A stretch of 64,000 nt of DNA from Burkholderia pyrrocinia (GCF_018417535.1 NZ_CP070977.1:744001-808000), one strand, 5' to 3'. Positions 27,468 to 36,201 are shown, numbered from the stretch's first letter. Notes: generated by a model not told the origin, from the sequence alone. Program-made: numbers and translations.

Positions 27468-27728
27468 ATGAAGGATAACGAAACGCTCGACGAATTCGAG
27501 ACGCGCCTTAAGCGCGAATTCGACGAGCGTCAGGAGGCGGCTCGCCGCGAGAGTGGAAACGTGCGCGGTGTGTCGAGCGGTGATTACGAGTCGCGCAAGG
27601 CGGCGATGCTGTCGGGGACGAAAGCTGCGTTGATGCGTCGACCGGTGATCGAATATCCCGACGTGCGCGGTATGACGGATGCTGAGTATCGAGCAGAGCG
27701 GGCGAGGTTTGTGCGAGGCGGACGCTGA
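27468..27728 (+). CDS. Small charged island protein of unknown function
   Basis: 86 residues, rich in Arg/Glu, starting MKDNETLDEFETRLKREFDE, with a C-terminal EYRAERARFVRGG. The ribosome site TTGGAGGATAG is strong. It is probably a helical protein expressed with its upstream neighbours. No family is recognised. Confidence 0.6.
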   Translation: MKDNETLDEFETRLKREFDERQEAARRESGNVRGVSSGDYESRKAAMLSGTKAALMRRPVIEYPDVRGMTDAEYRAERARFVRGGR

Positions 27729-27761
27729 TCGTGTAGCTAACGCAGTGGCGAGACATGGAGA

Positions 27762-27787
27762 ACGGAGCGCGTGACGCTCCGTTTTTG
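27762..27787 (+). terminator. Intrinsic terminator
   Basis: ACGGAGCG (27762-27769) and CGCTCCGT (27774-27781), then five T and GCTTTTT. It sits just before the ribosome site of the next small gene. A very similar hairpin occurs at 30862-30888. Confidence 0.82.
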
Positions 27788-27805
27788 CTTTTTAAGGGGA
27801 TCCAA

Positions 27806-28018
27806 ATGGATAGCGCTAGAAGAATTGACGGTGTAATTGAACCAAACGGAATCGGCGATGCCGTGCCGCTCGATCAGCACGAATCGGTAGTTGCGAACGT
27901 TCCTGAAGTTTGCTGGCCGCCAAATTTGGTTTCGAACCGCGGTTACGGATGCATGGGTGCCGGATACGGGCAGGGTGTATCGACAGGCGATCAGCCGTTG
28001 CAAGGGGCGAAAGCCTAA
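27806..28018 (+). CDS. Small protein before the tail fibre, frame uncertain
   Basis: 70 residues from an ATG behind AAGGGGATCC (MDSARRIDGVIEPNGIGDAV...). The first ~30 residues look coding. The second half overlaps a different-frame reading (27891-28082) that looks more protein-like, so a frameshift may have split one gene. No family is recognised. Confidence 0.45.
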   Translation: MDSARRIDGVIEPNGIGDAVPLDQHESVVANVPEVCWPPNLVSNRGYGCMGAGYGQGVSTGDQPLQGAKA

Positions 28019-28082
28019 TCTCGAAAGATTACTTCGGAGGGCGAAGGAAATGCCGCTACCGCTCTCTAAGATTGGAGAATGA
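27891..28082 (+). CDS. Overlapping small frame ending at the fibre start
   Basis: 63 residues from a TTG directly after an in-frame TAG (27888-27890). The sequence is basic with aromatic positions (KFAGRQIWFRTAVTDAWVP, then LERLLRRAKEMPLPLSKIGE). Its stop sits against the ATG of the fibre gene, as in a coupled phage operon. It may be the true C-terminal half of the gene starting at 27806. Confidence 0.42.
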   Translation: MRTFLKFAGRQIWFRTAVTDAWVPDTGRVYRQAISRCKGRKPNLERLLRRAKEMPLPLSKIGE

Positions 28083-30620
28083 ATGGATCGACAAATAATT
28101 TACCCAGGTCAGACACCGCTCGAAACGGACCTGCTCAACACGAACCGGAATGCGTACACCGCTCTCGGCATGCTCATTCAAGATATGCTTGGAACGAACA
28201 CAGTTTTCTCTGGGCTCGGATGCGTTCCGACTTCGCCCGCTGGAATGACGGTCAACGTGAATCCGGGGCGCGTGTACTCCCTTCAGCAGCGCGATCCGAC
28301 CGCGTATTCGTCGCTCGGCCAGGACACGACGAACCAGATCATGAAGCAAGGGATCTTGCTGGCTGCGGCGAACTTCTCGTGTCCCGCGCCTGCAACGTCC
28401 GGCTACTCGATCAACTACCTGATTTCGGCGTCGTTCCTCGAACAAGACACGAACGCCGTTGTTCTGCCGTATTACAACTCGAATAATCCTGCGCAGGCAT
28501 TCAGCGGGCCGCCGGTCAACGGACAGTCGAGCGGAACCGCGCAGAACACCACGCGACAAGACACGATCCAGCTCACGCTTACGCCGGGCGTTGCAGCGGC
28601 GACCGGATCGCAACAGACGCCCGCGACGCCGACCGGGCAAACCGCGCTGTGGGTCGTGACGGTCGCATATGGTCAGTCAACCATTACCGCATCCAGTATC
28701 GCCCCTGTAGCGAATTCGCCAACCACGCCGTTAGGCGGCTTCCTGAATGCGATCGGCGAGGGCTTCTCGACTATTCAAGTGGCAAGCGTGTCGGCAACAC
28801 TGACGCTCGCATCGCTCGGCGCGTTGGTGAACATCGTCGCGACGGGCACAACGCAGACGCTCCCATCCGCGAGCCTCGTGCCGAAAGGCAAGGGAATTGC
28901 GTTCTCGTATGCGCAAGCGTCAGGTAGCGCGACGATTCAGCGCTCTGGCGCGGATACGATCACTTACGGGCAAGGAAACAACAGCTCGACGTTCACGCTT
29001 AACCCTGGTGAAGGCGCACTGTTTGTATCGGATGGCGTGAGCTACTGGACGGTCACCAGTCAAACACTGACGACGGGTGCAACGCCGGCGCAATTCGACA
29101 GTAGCAGTAAGCTTGCGACGACAGCATTCGTTCAGCGTGCGCTTGGCACGTTCAGCAGCGCGGCGTCTGCAATTAACGCCAACGTTACTCTGACGGCCGC
29201 CCAGTCCGGTACGTTCTTCGAGGTAGGGAATAGCTCGACGATTACGCTGCCAGCAGCACAGGGCGCATTGTCGTACATGTTTGGGTCGACAGCGAACTTC
29301 ACCGTCAAGAGCCCGGGTCCGTCGATCTTCTTCGACAATATTTCTGCCACTAGCTGGGATTTCCCGGCCGGCGCGGCCGTCACGCTGTTCTGCGACGGCG
29401 CTAGCTGGTGGGTTGTCGCCTTTTCTGGTGTCGCAAACACGCCGGCGCAGTTCGACAATTCATCGAGACTGGCAACGACGGCATTCGTGCAAAACGCGCT
29501 TGGCAACTTCCAGTCGCGCCAAGTCGTTTATGGCGCTACAACATTCGCAAGCTCAGCGAGCGGATCATGGATCGAGTGTTCTGGTGGGGGGGGTTATTCG
29601 GTCACGCTGCCCTCGCCAACTACCCCAAATCTGACGTTCACGTTTTCAAACGTTGGTAGTGGTGTAGTTACGATTGCCACGCCGTCGGCAAATATCTATA
29701 ACCAGGGCAACCCGGCGACGACGCTTGCGATCGATATTAGCGGGGCAGTGGAACTGGTAAGTGACGGTGCGAACTGGACAGTGCTCGGCTATTACTCGCC
29801 TACCCCTAAGGCGACGACTGCGACGCCACTCGACAACAGCACCAAGATTGCGACGACAGCATTCGTCAATTCCGTGGGTGGCGTGGTCGGCGCCGTGCGC
29901 AACGCGCAAATGTCCGTTACCGCAGCGAGCGCGAGTGCAACGTTCACCGCCGACGAGATCATTGTCGAGACTGCGCTCGGCGGTGCGCCGCGACGCCTGG
30001 GAGGCTTCAGCAAGGCGATCAACCTCGCGACGACTGGCGCGGGAGGCATGGACACGGGCAGCGCACCGGCAAGCGGCTACGTGGCCCTGTACGCGATCTA
30101 CAACCCGACGACGCAGGCATCGGCGCTGCTCGCAACGAACGCAACTTCGTCGGTGGCGCCGAACGTGTACGGTGGCGCGAACATGCCGAGCGGCTATACA
30201 GCGTCCGCCCTCGTCAGCGTTTGGCCGACGAACGGCAGCGGGCAGTTCGTGGTCGGCGACCAAATTGATCGGCTCGTTTTGCTTCCGTATGCCTCGATCG
30301 CGAGCACATCGTCGCAGATTTCCACGCTCACTTCGCTGAGCATTTCGACGTTCGCGCCGCCGAATGCGAAAACTGTGAGCGGCTTCGTGAACATCGCAAG
30401 TTCGAACTCCAGCAACTCGTCGATCAACCTCGCTTCACGGGCATCGGGAATCGGGCAGCAGCAAAGCTCGTGCAGTGGCACGTCGGCCGGCGGCCTTTTG
30501 GCGGGTTCGTCGTTCAATAATCTGGCGGTTCTCACGCCTCAGACAATCTATTGGTCGGCAAGCGCCGCCTCCGGTACGTTCTCTTCGGCAGCCATCTTCC
30601 TGTCTTCATATAGCATCTAA
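28083..30620 (+). CDS. Phage tail fibre protein
   Basis: 845 residues. The N-terminal part (MDRQIIYPGQTPLETDLLNT) resembles fibre attachment domains. The middle holds three copies of a fibre repeat, TPAQFDSSSKLATTAFVQRA, TPAQFDNSSRLATTAFVQNA and ATPLDNSTKIATTAFVNSV (near residues 336, 450 and 578), typical of trimeric fibres. The C-terminal ~250 residues are Ser/Ala/Thr-rich and probably receptor-binding. A ribosome site GGAG lies five bases before the ATG. It is followed by a small companion gene, as fibres often are. Confidence 0.88.
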   Translation: MDRQIIYPGQTPLETDLLNTNRNAYTALGMLIQDMLGTNTVFSGLGCVPTSPAGMTVNVNPGRVYSLQQRDPTAYSSLGQDTTNQIMKQGILLAAANFSCPAPATSGYSINYLISASFLEQDTNAVVLPYYNSNNPAQAFSGPPVNGQSSGTAQNTTRQDTIQLTLTPGVAAATGSQQTPATPTGQTALWVVTVAYGQSTITASSIAPVANSPTTPLGGFLNAIGEGFSTIQVASVSATLTLASLGALVNIVATGTTQTLPSASLVPKGKGIAFSYAQASGSATIQRSGADTITYGQGNNSSTFTLNPGEGALFVSDGVSYWTVTSQTLTTGATPAQFDSSSKLATTAFVQRALGTFSSAASAINANVTLTAAQSGTFFEVGNSSTITLPAAQGALSYMFGSTANFTVKSPGPSIFFDNISATSWDFPAGAAVTLFCDGASWWVVAFSGVANTPAQFDNSSRLATTAFVQNALGNFQSRQVVYGATTFASSASGSWIECSGGGGYSVTLPSPTTPNLTFTFSNVGSGVVTIATPSANIYNQGNPATTLAIDISGAVELVSDGANWTVLGYYSPTPKATTATPLDNSTKIATTAFVNSVGGVVGAVRNAQMSVTAASASATFTADEIIVETALGGAPRRLGGFSKAINLATTGAGGMDTGSAPASGYVALYAIYNPTTQASALLATNATSSVAPNVYGGANMPSGYTASALVSVWPTNGSGQFVVGDQIDRLVLLPYASIASTSSQISTLTSLSISTFAPPNAKTVSGFVNIASSNSSNSSINLASRASGIGQQQSSCSGTSAGGLLAGSSFNNLAVLTPQTIYWSASAASGTFSSAAIFLSSYSI

Positions 30621-30628
30621 GGAAAAAT

Positions 30629-30823
30629 ATGACGACTCTCAACGTTCAATTTTCAAGCCCGGCGCAATCCGAAATCGTCGCGTACTTCGCCGGTCCGCAA
30701 GACCCATCGGTCTATGAAAATCTCGGTACTGTCGAACGGAGTGATATGCGTTGGTCGACGTTCTATAACAACGTCGCCAGTTCTGGTGCGGGGTTTCCTT
30801 CGCCAGTATCAACGACATCGTAG
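30629..30823 (+). CDS. Small tail-fibre companion protein
   Basis: 64 residues behind AAGGAAAA. The pattern AYFAGPQDPSVYENLGTVER followed by W-STFY is common in short proteins directly after fibre genes of proteobacterial phages. It may assist fibre assembly, but that is not established. An inverted repeat GTGCCGA-TAG-TCGGCAC lies just after it (30831-30847). Confidence 0.7.
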   Translation: MTTLNVQFSSPAQSEIVAYFAGPQDPSVYENLGTVERSDMRWSTFYNNVASSGAGFPSPVSTTS

Positions 30824-30861
30824 CGCTTACGTGCCGATAGTCGGCACAGTCAGTCAACTTG

Positions 30862-30894
30862 AAAGCGGAGCGCATGACGCTCCGCTTTGTTTTT
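30862..30894 (+). terminator. Intrinsic terminator before the hub gene
   Basis: AAAGCGGAGCG (30862-30872) and CGCTCCGCTTT (30878-30888), followed by GTTTTTT. The stem core is the same as at 27762, suggesting duplicated or co-selected terminators. Confidence 0.85.
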
Positions 30895-30909
30895 TGGAAG
30901 GGAGTATCG

Positions 30910-32031
30910 ATGTCTGATTCGAATGCGAGTTCGGTTCGCGGTCTGGTCAAGGTGAACGACGAACGAATCGACGGATGGATCGATTTCGAGGTCGAGAACA
31001 ATACATATGCATCGTCCGACTCGTTTAGAGTTCGGTTCGCAGCGAACGCATTACCGTCGGATAGGGCGGCCACATGGTTCTCGCAGCAACAAGACATGTA
31101 CGTTGAACTGTTCGCGGGCGCGCCCGCTTATCCGACGAACTGGACCACGGCGGACATTTCGAGTTGGATCTACGGACAGGTCGATAACATCAACCATGAC
31201 CCCGTGTCGGGCACCGTTGAGGTTTCCGGGCGTGATTTGGCGCGCATGCTCATCGACGCAAAGACGACTGAGAAATTCCAGAATAAAACGTCGTCGCAGA
31301 TCGCCACAATCCTGGCAGCGCGCCACGGCCTCACCCCGCAAGTAACGAAAACTTCGACCCTCGTCGGCAAGTATTACGCGATTGACCATGATGCGATGAA
31401 CAACGCTCGAACCGAGTGGGATTTGCTCTGCTACCTCGCTCGCATCGAGCAATTCGTTGTGTACGTGCGTGGGAAGACGCTGTACTACCAACCGAGGCCG
31501 GATCCGACGAAGACGACGCCGTATCGAATTAGGTGGACGCCTCCCGACGCGCACAACGGGTCTCCGACCTGCAACGTTGAGGGTCTGAAATTCTCGCGAA
31601 CGCTGACGGTATCCCGTGGCGTCTACGTTCAAGTTCGATCGTTCAACGATGTCGACCAGCGCGCGTACACCGCGACTTATCCAACGTCTGCGAGCAAGAA
31701 GTCTACCGCGCCGGGTACGGTTGGAAGCTCCGGTGACGCTCAAACGTACTTTTACAGCATCCCGAATCTGACACAACAGCAGTGTGTACAAATGGCGCAA
31801 GCCAAGTATCAGGAAATCGTGAAGCATGAAGTGCGCGCTGAATTCGAGTTGCCCGCAGCAGGTAACGACGGGCTTGGCACGACATCCATCATCGAGATTT
31901 TGGGTACTGGCACGGCACACGACCAACTTTATTACCCGGAGTCGATCACGCGAGAACTCAGCTTTCTTAATGGTTACCGGATGACCGTGTGCGCGAAAAA
32001 TCACGCGCCGGACTCGTTAGCGCAAGGCTAA
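30910..32031 (+). CDS. Phage baseplate hub / late-control gpD-like protein
   Basis: 373 residues. It begins with a beta-rich hub domain (VNDERIDGWIDFEVENNTYA), continues with SWIYGQVDNINHDPVSGTVE and SGRDLARMLIDAKTTEKF, then LAARHGLTP, a pattern shared by Mu gp44 / P2 gpD-type hubs at the tail tip. The start at 30910 follows GGAAGGGAG. In a complete phage it would join the tube to the spike. Here it lies before, not after, the tape-measure gene. Confidence 0.8.
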   Translation: MSDSNASSVRGLVKVNDERIDGWIDFEVENNTYASSDSFRVRFAANALPSDRAATWFSQQQDMYVELFAGAPAYPTNWTTADISSWIYGQVDNINHDPVSGTVEVSGRDLARMLIDAKTTEKFQNKTSSQIATILAARHGLTPQVTKTSTLVGKYYAIDHDAMNNARTEWDLLCYLARIEQFVVYVRGKTLYYQPRPDPTKTTPYRIRWTPPDAHNGSPTCNVEGLKFSRTLTVSRGVYVQVRSFNDVDQRAYTATYPTSASKKSTAPGTVGSSGDAQTYFYSIPNLTQQQCVQMAQAKYQEIVKHEVRAEFELPAAGNDGLGTTSIIEILGTGTAHDQLYYPESITRELSFLNGYRMTVCAKNHAPDSLAQG

Positions 32032-32090
32032 CGTGATGCCCGTCTTGTCGGGCACAGGAGAAGATCATATTTGAGGCATTCAAAATCGGT

Positions 32091-34211
32091 GTGCGGATCA
32101 GCCTCATCAACAGCGCGTCTCTCGGGCTGGCCGCACTATCGAAAGACTTCCTGAAAACGGAAGGGGCTGCGAACCGACTTCAACGACAAATTGCCAGTAT
32201 CCAAAAGCAGGCCGCGAAGGGTGCTTTGATGCTGGGTATGTCCGCGGGTATTGCCGGAGCGCTCAAGGTTCCATACGAAGAAGCCAAGAAACTTCGCATG
32301 GAGCAAGAAAAGTTTCAAACGCTTAACCTCTCGTCTGCCGATAACGCGAAGGTATTCGCGACCGCGCAGACGCTCGCGCACAAGAACCTCGGCGCGACGA
32401 TCGCGGACAACATCGCGCTCATCACCGACCTGCACACGGCGACCGGCGACCTCGGAAAAGCGCTGTCGCTGTCCGACGCATACAACCGGTTTGCGATCGC
32501 CGCGAAGATTCAGAACGACGGAAAGAATGTCGACGGTCTGGTGTACAACTCGGTCAAGGCGCTTGAGCATCGCGGCGACAAGGTGATGCAGAACCCGACC
32601 GAGTTAGCGAAGGAACTCGCGATGCAATCGCAGGTGTACTTCGCGACTCGCGGGCGCGTTTCGGCGAACGATTATTTCCATGCGTCGCAGACCGGCAAGA
32701 TCGCCTATCAGCTCGCGTCGCCCGAATACCTGTATGGCGCATTTGCCGCGCTCATCAGCGCGAAGACGGGCTCGACCGCTGGCACAACGCTGATGACGTT
32801 CAATAGCTCGCTGATCGGCGGGCACATGGACAAGAAGGCGAAAGGATTCCTTTCTGGCCTGGGCCTATGGGATACGAAGATTTCTCCCGAGGCGCTCGCA
32901 ATTCAGCGCGCCATCAACAAGACCGCCGACCCGGCAATGCGGGCGGCGCTTCGAGCGCAACACGTCGAAACGCCGGTAACGGGCGGCCTGTCAGGGGAGA
33001 ACGCCAAGCTCGCGTCTCAGCGCCCGGATCTGTTCATTCACGACGTGCTCGTGCCAGCGATGCGACGCAAGTACGGAAATCTTGATGAAGAACAGCTCGC
33101 GATTCTCGTCGCGCAGCACTTCAACCGGGCGACTGGCGATTTCATCGGCTCGAACATCACGAGCGCGCAGAAGAACGCGAAGGACACGGCGATCTTCCGG
33201 AAGGCGGACGATTTTTCGGGAGCATATCGGCAGTACATCAAATCGCCGGAAGGCGCGGAAGTTGCCGCCGATGCCGCGTGGAAAAATTTCCTCGCCGTGT
33301 TCGGTTCGGTCTACCTGCCGACGATCACAAACGGGCTTTTGAAGATTGCGGGCGGCCTGGATCGATTCGGTCAGTTTGTCGAGCGGCACCAAACGCTGTT
33401 CAAGGTCATAGCGGACGGGTTCATTCTACTCGCTGGTGGCCTCGCTATAAACGGTGCCGTTCTGCTCGTTACGGCGGCGCTCCGCGGCTTCGGTTTGGCG
33501 CTTGCCATGCGCGCCATTGGCGGCCCGGCCGGATTGATGCGGCTCGGTCGCACTGCGGCCGGACTCGGAATGTCGATTTTCCGAATGGGCGGTATTGCGT
33601 TCCGGGCGCTGCGTATCACGGGCAACGGGATCGCGTTTCTGCGGGGCATGGCATTTATCGTGACGGGGCCGATCAGCGCCATCGCGCGCGGCCTTCTCTT
33701 CCTCGGCCGCGCTCTCGCGATGCAGGCGGTCGGCGGCGCCGCGGGGATTGTCCGCCTCGCAGGCGCGATCGCCGGAAGCGCATCGACGGCGTTCACTGGC
33801 GCGCTCGCCGCGCTCGTGAGTCCGCTCGGGATTGCCGTGCTCGCGCTCGGCACGCTGGCCGCCGCCGCTTACGCCTTCCGGCCGTTCACGCAGTCGGAAA
33901 TCGATAGTTACAAGACGGACGGGGGCGTGAAGCTCTCGGCGGGTGCGCAGAAGCGCGTCGACGCAGGCGAACTCAAAGGCGCCACGGCGCCGACATTCTC
34001 GAGCGTCAATCAGCCGACGACAACGCAATCGCGATTCGTTCGCCCCGGACCTCCTGCTGTTCATGTAACAACCTACGCAGACTTCGGAAACGGATTCGAG
34101 AAGGGCGTTACGAAGGTCGTCGGCGGGATCGTTTCTAAGTCTTCGGCGCCGCTCGGATCGGGTTTCTACGACTCCGGTCTGAGCCAGCCGATTCCAGGAC
34201 AGGGGTATTGA
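32091..34211 (+). CDS. Phage tail tape-measure protein
   Basis: 706 residues from a GTG at 32091. The frame is open further left, and the best-placed ribosome site (AGGAG, 32056-32060) points to 32067, an ATA codon reading IFEAFKIGVRISL, so the real start may be non-standard. The N-terminal third is helical; residues ~440-620 hold several hydrophobic helices (GGLAINGAVLLVTAALRGFG, MAFIVTGPISAIARGLLFLG), typical of tape-measure proteins that set tail length. It is short for a long tail. It overlaps the next gene by one base. Confidence 0.82.
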   Translation: MRISLINSASLGLAALSKDFLKTEGAANRLQRQIASIQKQAAKGALMLGMSAGIAGALKVPYEEAKKLRMEQEKFQTLNLSSADNAKVFATAQTLAHKNLGATIADNIALITDLHTATGDLGKALSLSDAYNRFAIAAKIQNDGKNVDGLVYNSVKALEHRGDKVMQNPTELAKELAMQSQVYFATRGRVSANDYFHASQTGKIAYQLASPEYLYGAFAALISAKTGSTAGTTLMTFNSSLIGGHMDKKAKGFLSGLGLWDTKISPEALAIQRAINKTADPAMRAALRAQHVETPVTGGLSGENAKLASQRPDLFIHDVLVPAMRRKYGNLDEEQLAILVAQHFNRATGDFIGSNITSAQKNAKDTAIFRKADDFSGAYRQYIKSPEGAEVAADAAWKNFLAVFGSVYLPTITNGLLKIAGGLDRFGQFVERHQTLFKVIADGFILLAGGLAINGAVLLVTAALRGFGLALAMRAIGGPAGLMRLGRTAAGLGMSIFRMGGIAFRALRITGNGIAFLRGMAFIVTGPISAIARGLLFLGRALAMQAVGGAAGIVRLAGAIAGSASTAFTGALAALVSPLGIAVLALGTLAAAAYAFRPFTQSEIDSYKTDGGVKLSAGAQKRVDAGELKGATAPTFSSVNQPTTTQSRFVRPGPPAVHVTTYADFGNGFEKGVTKVVGGIVSKSSAPLGSGFYDSGLSQPIPGQGY

Positions 34212-34489
34212 TGCTGGCCGAAAACCAAGTGTTGAAGGCGCGCGATTACTTCGTTGGTGAGGTGATTCGATCCGGCGGTGACGATGCCGTAACGGCGGAT
34301 GCGTTGAGGTGGGTGACGGGTGCGGCGACGGTGGCCGTCGATGAGCGCGAGGCTCTGGCGCGACGGTATCTCAGTGACAACGGGCTGAAGCCGAATCCAG
34401 GCGAAAGCGCGGTCGAGGCTCTTGACCGGTTTAGCGCGATGAGTGACGCCGAGCTTGTCGCGCACTTGATCGCGTGCGGAAGGCTGTAA
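34211..34489 (+). CDS. Small phage protein after the tape measure
   Basis: 92 residues, ATG overlapping the tape-measure TGA. It is an acidic helical protein (MLAENQVLKARDYFVGEVIR...AELVAHLIACGRL). Its position suggests a tail assembly or morphogenesis partner, but no family is recognised. Confidence 0.65.
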   Translation: MLAENQVLKARDYFVGEVIRSGGDDAVTADALRWVTGAATVAVDEREALARRYLSDNGLKPNPGESAVEALDRFSAMSDAELVAHLIACGRL

Positions 34490-34513
34490 CGATCGAGTGG
34501 CCGGTAGAGATCG

Positions 34514-34547
34514 ACGGGGTGCCGAGGTACGGCACCCCGTTTTCATT
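34514..34547 (+). terminator. Intrinsic terminator
   Basis: ACGGGGTGCC (34514-34523) and GGCACCCCGT (34531-34540), followed by TTTCATTT. It separates the tail genes from the terminase-small-like pair. Confidence 0.78.
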
Positions 34548-34573
34548 TGGTGACCAGGGTACAGGAAGCGAGT

Positions 34574-34978
34574 ATGGGCAAGATGGAAGTAGGAGGCGTT
34601 CGAGGGCTGCGCGCCGAGGTTGATCGGTTGCGCACGGACATCGAAGCATTGGGGCGCGAGATTGCGACGGCGCCGCGGCCCGGCCTGCGTGCGGCGCTCG
34701 CGGCGAGACGGGAGACGTACGGAAGGCGGCTGCGGAGACTGGCCGAAATCATGCTCGCTGCGCCGATGCCGCGGCGCGAACTGACTCCGCTGCTCCGGAG
34801 GCAGCTCGACGCGATGGGGGCGACGGAACGCGATCGCGAGTGGATGTCAGGGCGTGCGCCATGCCCGACGTTCGACGGACGGGATGGCGAACTGACGGCG
34901 ATCCGGGCGGAATGGTACGGGGGCGCGACGGAAGAGGCGGCCGACGATCGCGAAGGGGGCGCGCATGGCAAAGCGTGA
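34574..34978 (+). CDS. Hypothetical island protein, Arg-rich
   Basis: 134 residues (MGKMEVGGVRGLRAEVDRLR...). The N-terminal coiled-coil-like part is followed by an Arg-rich helix pair and an acidic tail. The start at 34574 follows AGGAAGCG. It overlaps the next gene by 14 bases, so the two are co-translated; a DNA-packaging or morphogenesis partner is possible, but no family is recognised. Confidence 0.6.
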   Translation: MGKMEVGGVRGLRAEVDRLRTDIEALGREIATAPRPGLRAALAARRETYGRRLRRLAEIMLAAPMPRRELTPLLRRQLDAMGATERDREWMSGRAPCPTFDGRDGELTAIRAEWYGGATEEAADDREGGAHGKA

Positions 34979-35588
34979 GAATGATGTCTCGGTCGCTCCT
35001 GGAGGCGATCGGCGAAACAATGCCATGACGCCCGCGCGCGCACCCGCGCGTGGTCGTGCCAAATGTGGCGCCAAGACTCGATCCGGAACGCCATGTCAGG
35101 CGCCTGCGGTGAAGGGCAAGACACGATGCCGTCAGCACGGGGGATCGCTTCCTGGTGCCCCGGCGACCAATCAGCGGGCGAAGAAACACGGCATCTACGG
35201 AACCCACTTCACGCCCGACGAAATCGCCGAGCTTGATGACATCCGGGCACGGGTCGGCAGTCTCGATGCCGAAATCGAGTTGATGCGCATGCGCATTCGG
35301 CGCGCACTCAATGCTGAGGCCCGTGCGGCAGTGAACGAGCACAACGGCCTTGAACTGCAAAAGTTCGTGGACAAGCAAGCGACCGAGTTCACGGCAGGCC
35401 CCGAGCACGTCTACGAGCGGGTTGATTACAACGCGCATATCGAGCGCTTGGTGCGACGCATTGAATCGTTGGAGCGGACGCGGGCGGAACTGCTCGAAGC
35501 CGAGGCGAAGCGACGCGAGAACGAAGACCCGGACGGCGACGAAGCGCCGAGGTGGGAAATCACGATCGTTTCAGGGAAGGAGCGGTAA
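34965..35588 (+). CDS. HGGXTXXG-type, terminase-small-like protein
   Basis: 207 residues. The N-terminal cysteine/histidine motif CGAKTRSGTPCQAPAVKGKT, then CRQHGG, is the signature of a phage protein family that usually sits next to large terminases and is thought to be a small terminase or DNA-recognition subunit. A central coiled coil (LDDIRARVGSLDAEIELMRM) follows, then an acidic tail. No large terminase follows here; the next gene is an HNH nuclease. If it recognises packaging sites it would act with a helper's motor. Confidence 0.68.
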   Translation: MAKRENDVSVAPGGDRRNNAMTPARAPARGRAKCGAKTRSGTPCQAPAVKGKTRCRQHGGSLPGAPATNQRAKKHGIYGTHFTPDEIAELDDIRARVGSLDAEIELMRMRIRRALNAEARAAVNEHNGLELQKFVDKQATEFTAGPEHVYERVDYNAHIERLVRRIESLERTRAELLEAEAKRRENEDPDGDEAPRWEITIVSGKER

Positions 35589-36160
35589 TGGCGCAACCTG
35601 AAATCAACGCCGCGACCGATCCTCAACGGCTGGCGCTGCTGCATACCGACGAGCGAGTCGAGATACCGAACCGCGCGTCTATCCGCCCCATTGACGCGCC
35701 GTTCATCGACTTCGCGTCACCGTGCCAGATATGGATGAGGGCCACGGTCAAGGGTGGCTATCCGCTCGCCTTGGTCCGAGGGCGGATGACGATCGTAACG
35801 CGTTTCGCCTGGGCGCTGTCGCGGCGCGTGAGTCTTTCGGACATCGACGGGCTTGTCGTGCGGCACATAGTTTGCGATACGCCGGGATGCATCAACCCGT
35901 TTCACCTTGCGATCGGAACGCAGAAAGACAATGTCGGTGATTGCAAGCGGCAAGGTCGAACCAGGAAGGCGGGAGGAAGGTGCCCCGGCAACGCGGGCGA
36001 ACGGAGCGCGCACGCGAAGCTGACGACGGCCGATGTTGTGGAGATTCGAAGCCTATTCGCTGAGGGGTGTCGGCAGCGCGTGCTCGCGCAACGGTTCGGC
36101 GTAAGTGAGACGCAAATTTCGCGCGTCGCCCGGCGTGTTTCGTGGGCGCACGTCGAATAA
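35588..36160 (+). CDS. HNH endonuclease with C-terminal HTH
   Basis: 190 residues, ATG overlapping the previous stop. The HNH core reads VVRHIVCDTPGCINPFHLAI followed by GTQKDNVGD, with His, two Cys and Asn in the expected spacing. The C-terminal helix-turn-helix (LTTADVVEIRSLFAEG, then LAQRFGVSETQISRVARR) is typical of free-standing homing-type HNH enzymes. It may be a homing nuclease or a packaging nickase next to the terminase-small-like gene. Confidence 0.82.
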   Translation: MAQPEINAATDPQRLALLHTDERVEIPNRASIRPIDAPFIDFASPCQIWMRATVKGGYPLALVRGRMTIVTRFAWALSRRVSLSDIDGLVVRHIVCDTPGCINPFHLAIGTQKDNVGDCKRQGRTRKAGGRCPGNAGERSAHAKLTTADVVEIRSLFAEGCRQRVLAQRFGVSETQISRVARRVSWAHVE

Positions 36161-36201
36161 ATCGGGATGCTCGAAAAAATGGCACGCAGCAAGCGGACGG
36201 C

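Noticed and set aside
27729..27760. Fourth copy of the promoter/leader module (TAGCTAACGCAGTGGCG)
   Set aside because: Only part of the leader is similar and no -35/-10 pair with 17-base spacing precedes it.
27910..28098. Third overlapping small frame before the tail fibre
   Set aside because: It overlaps the fibre start, lacks a ribosome site and is less protein-like than the two other frames.
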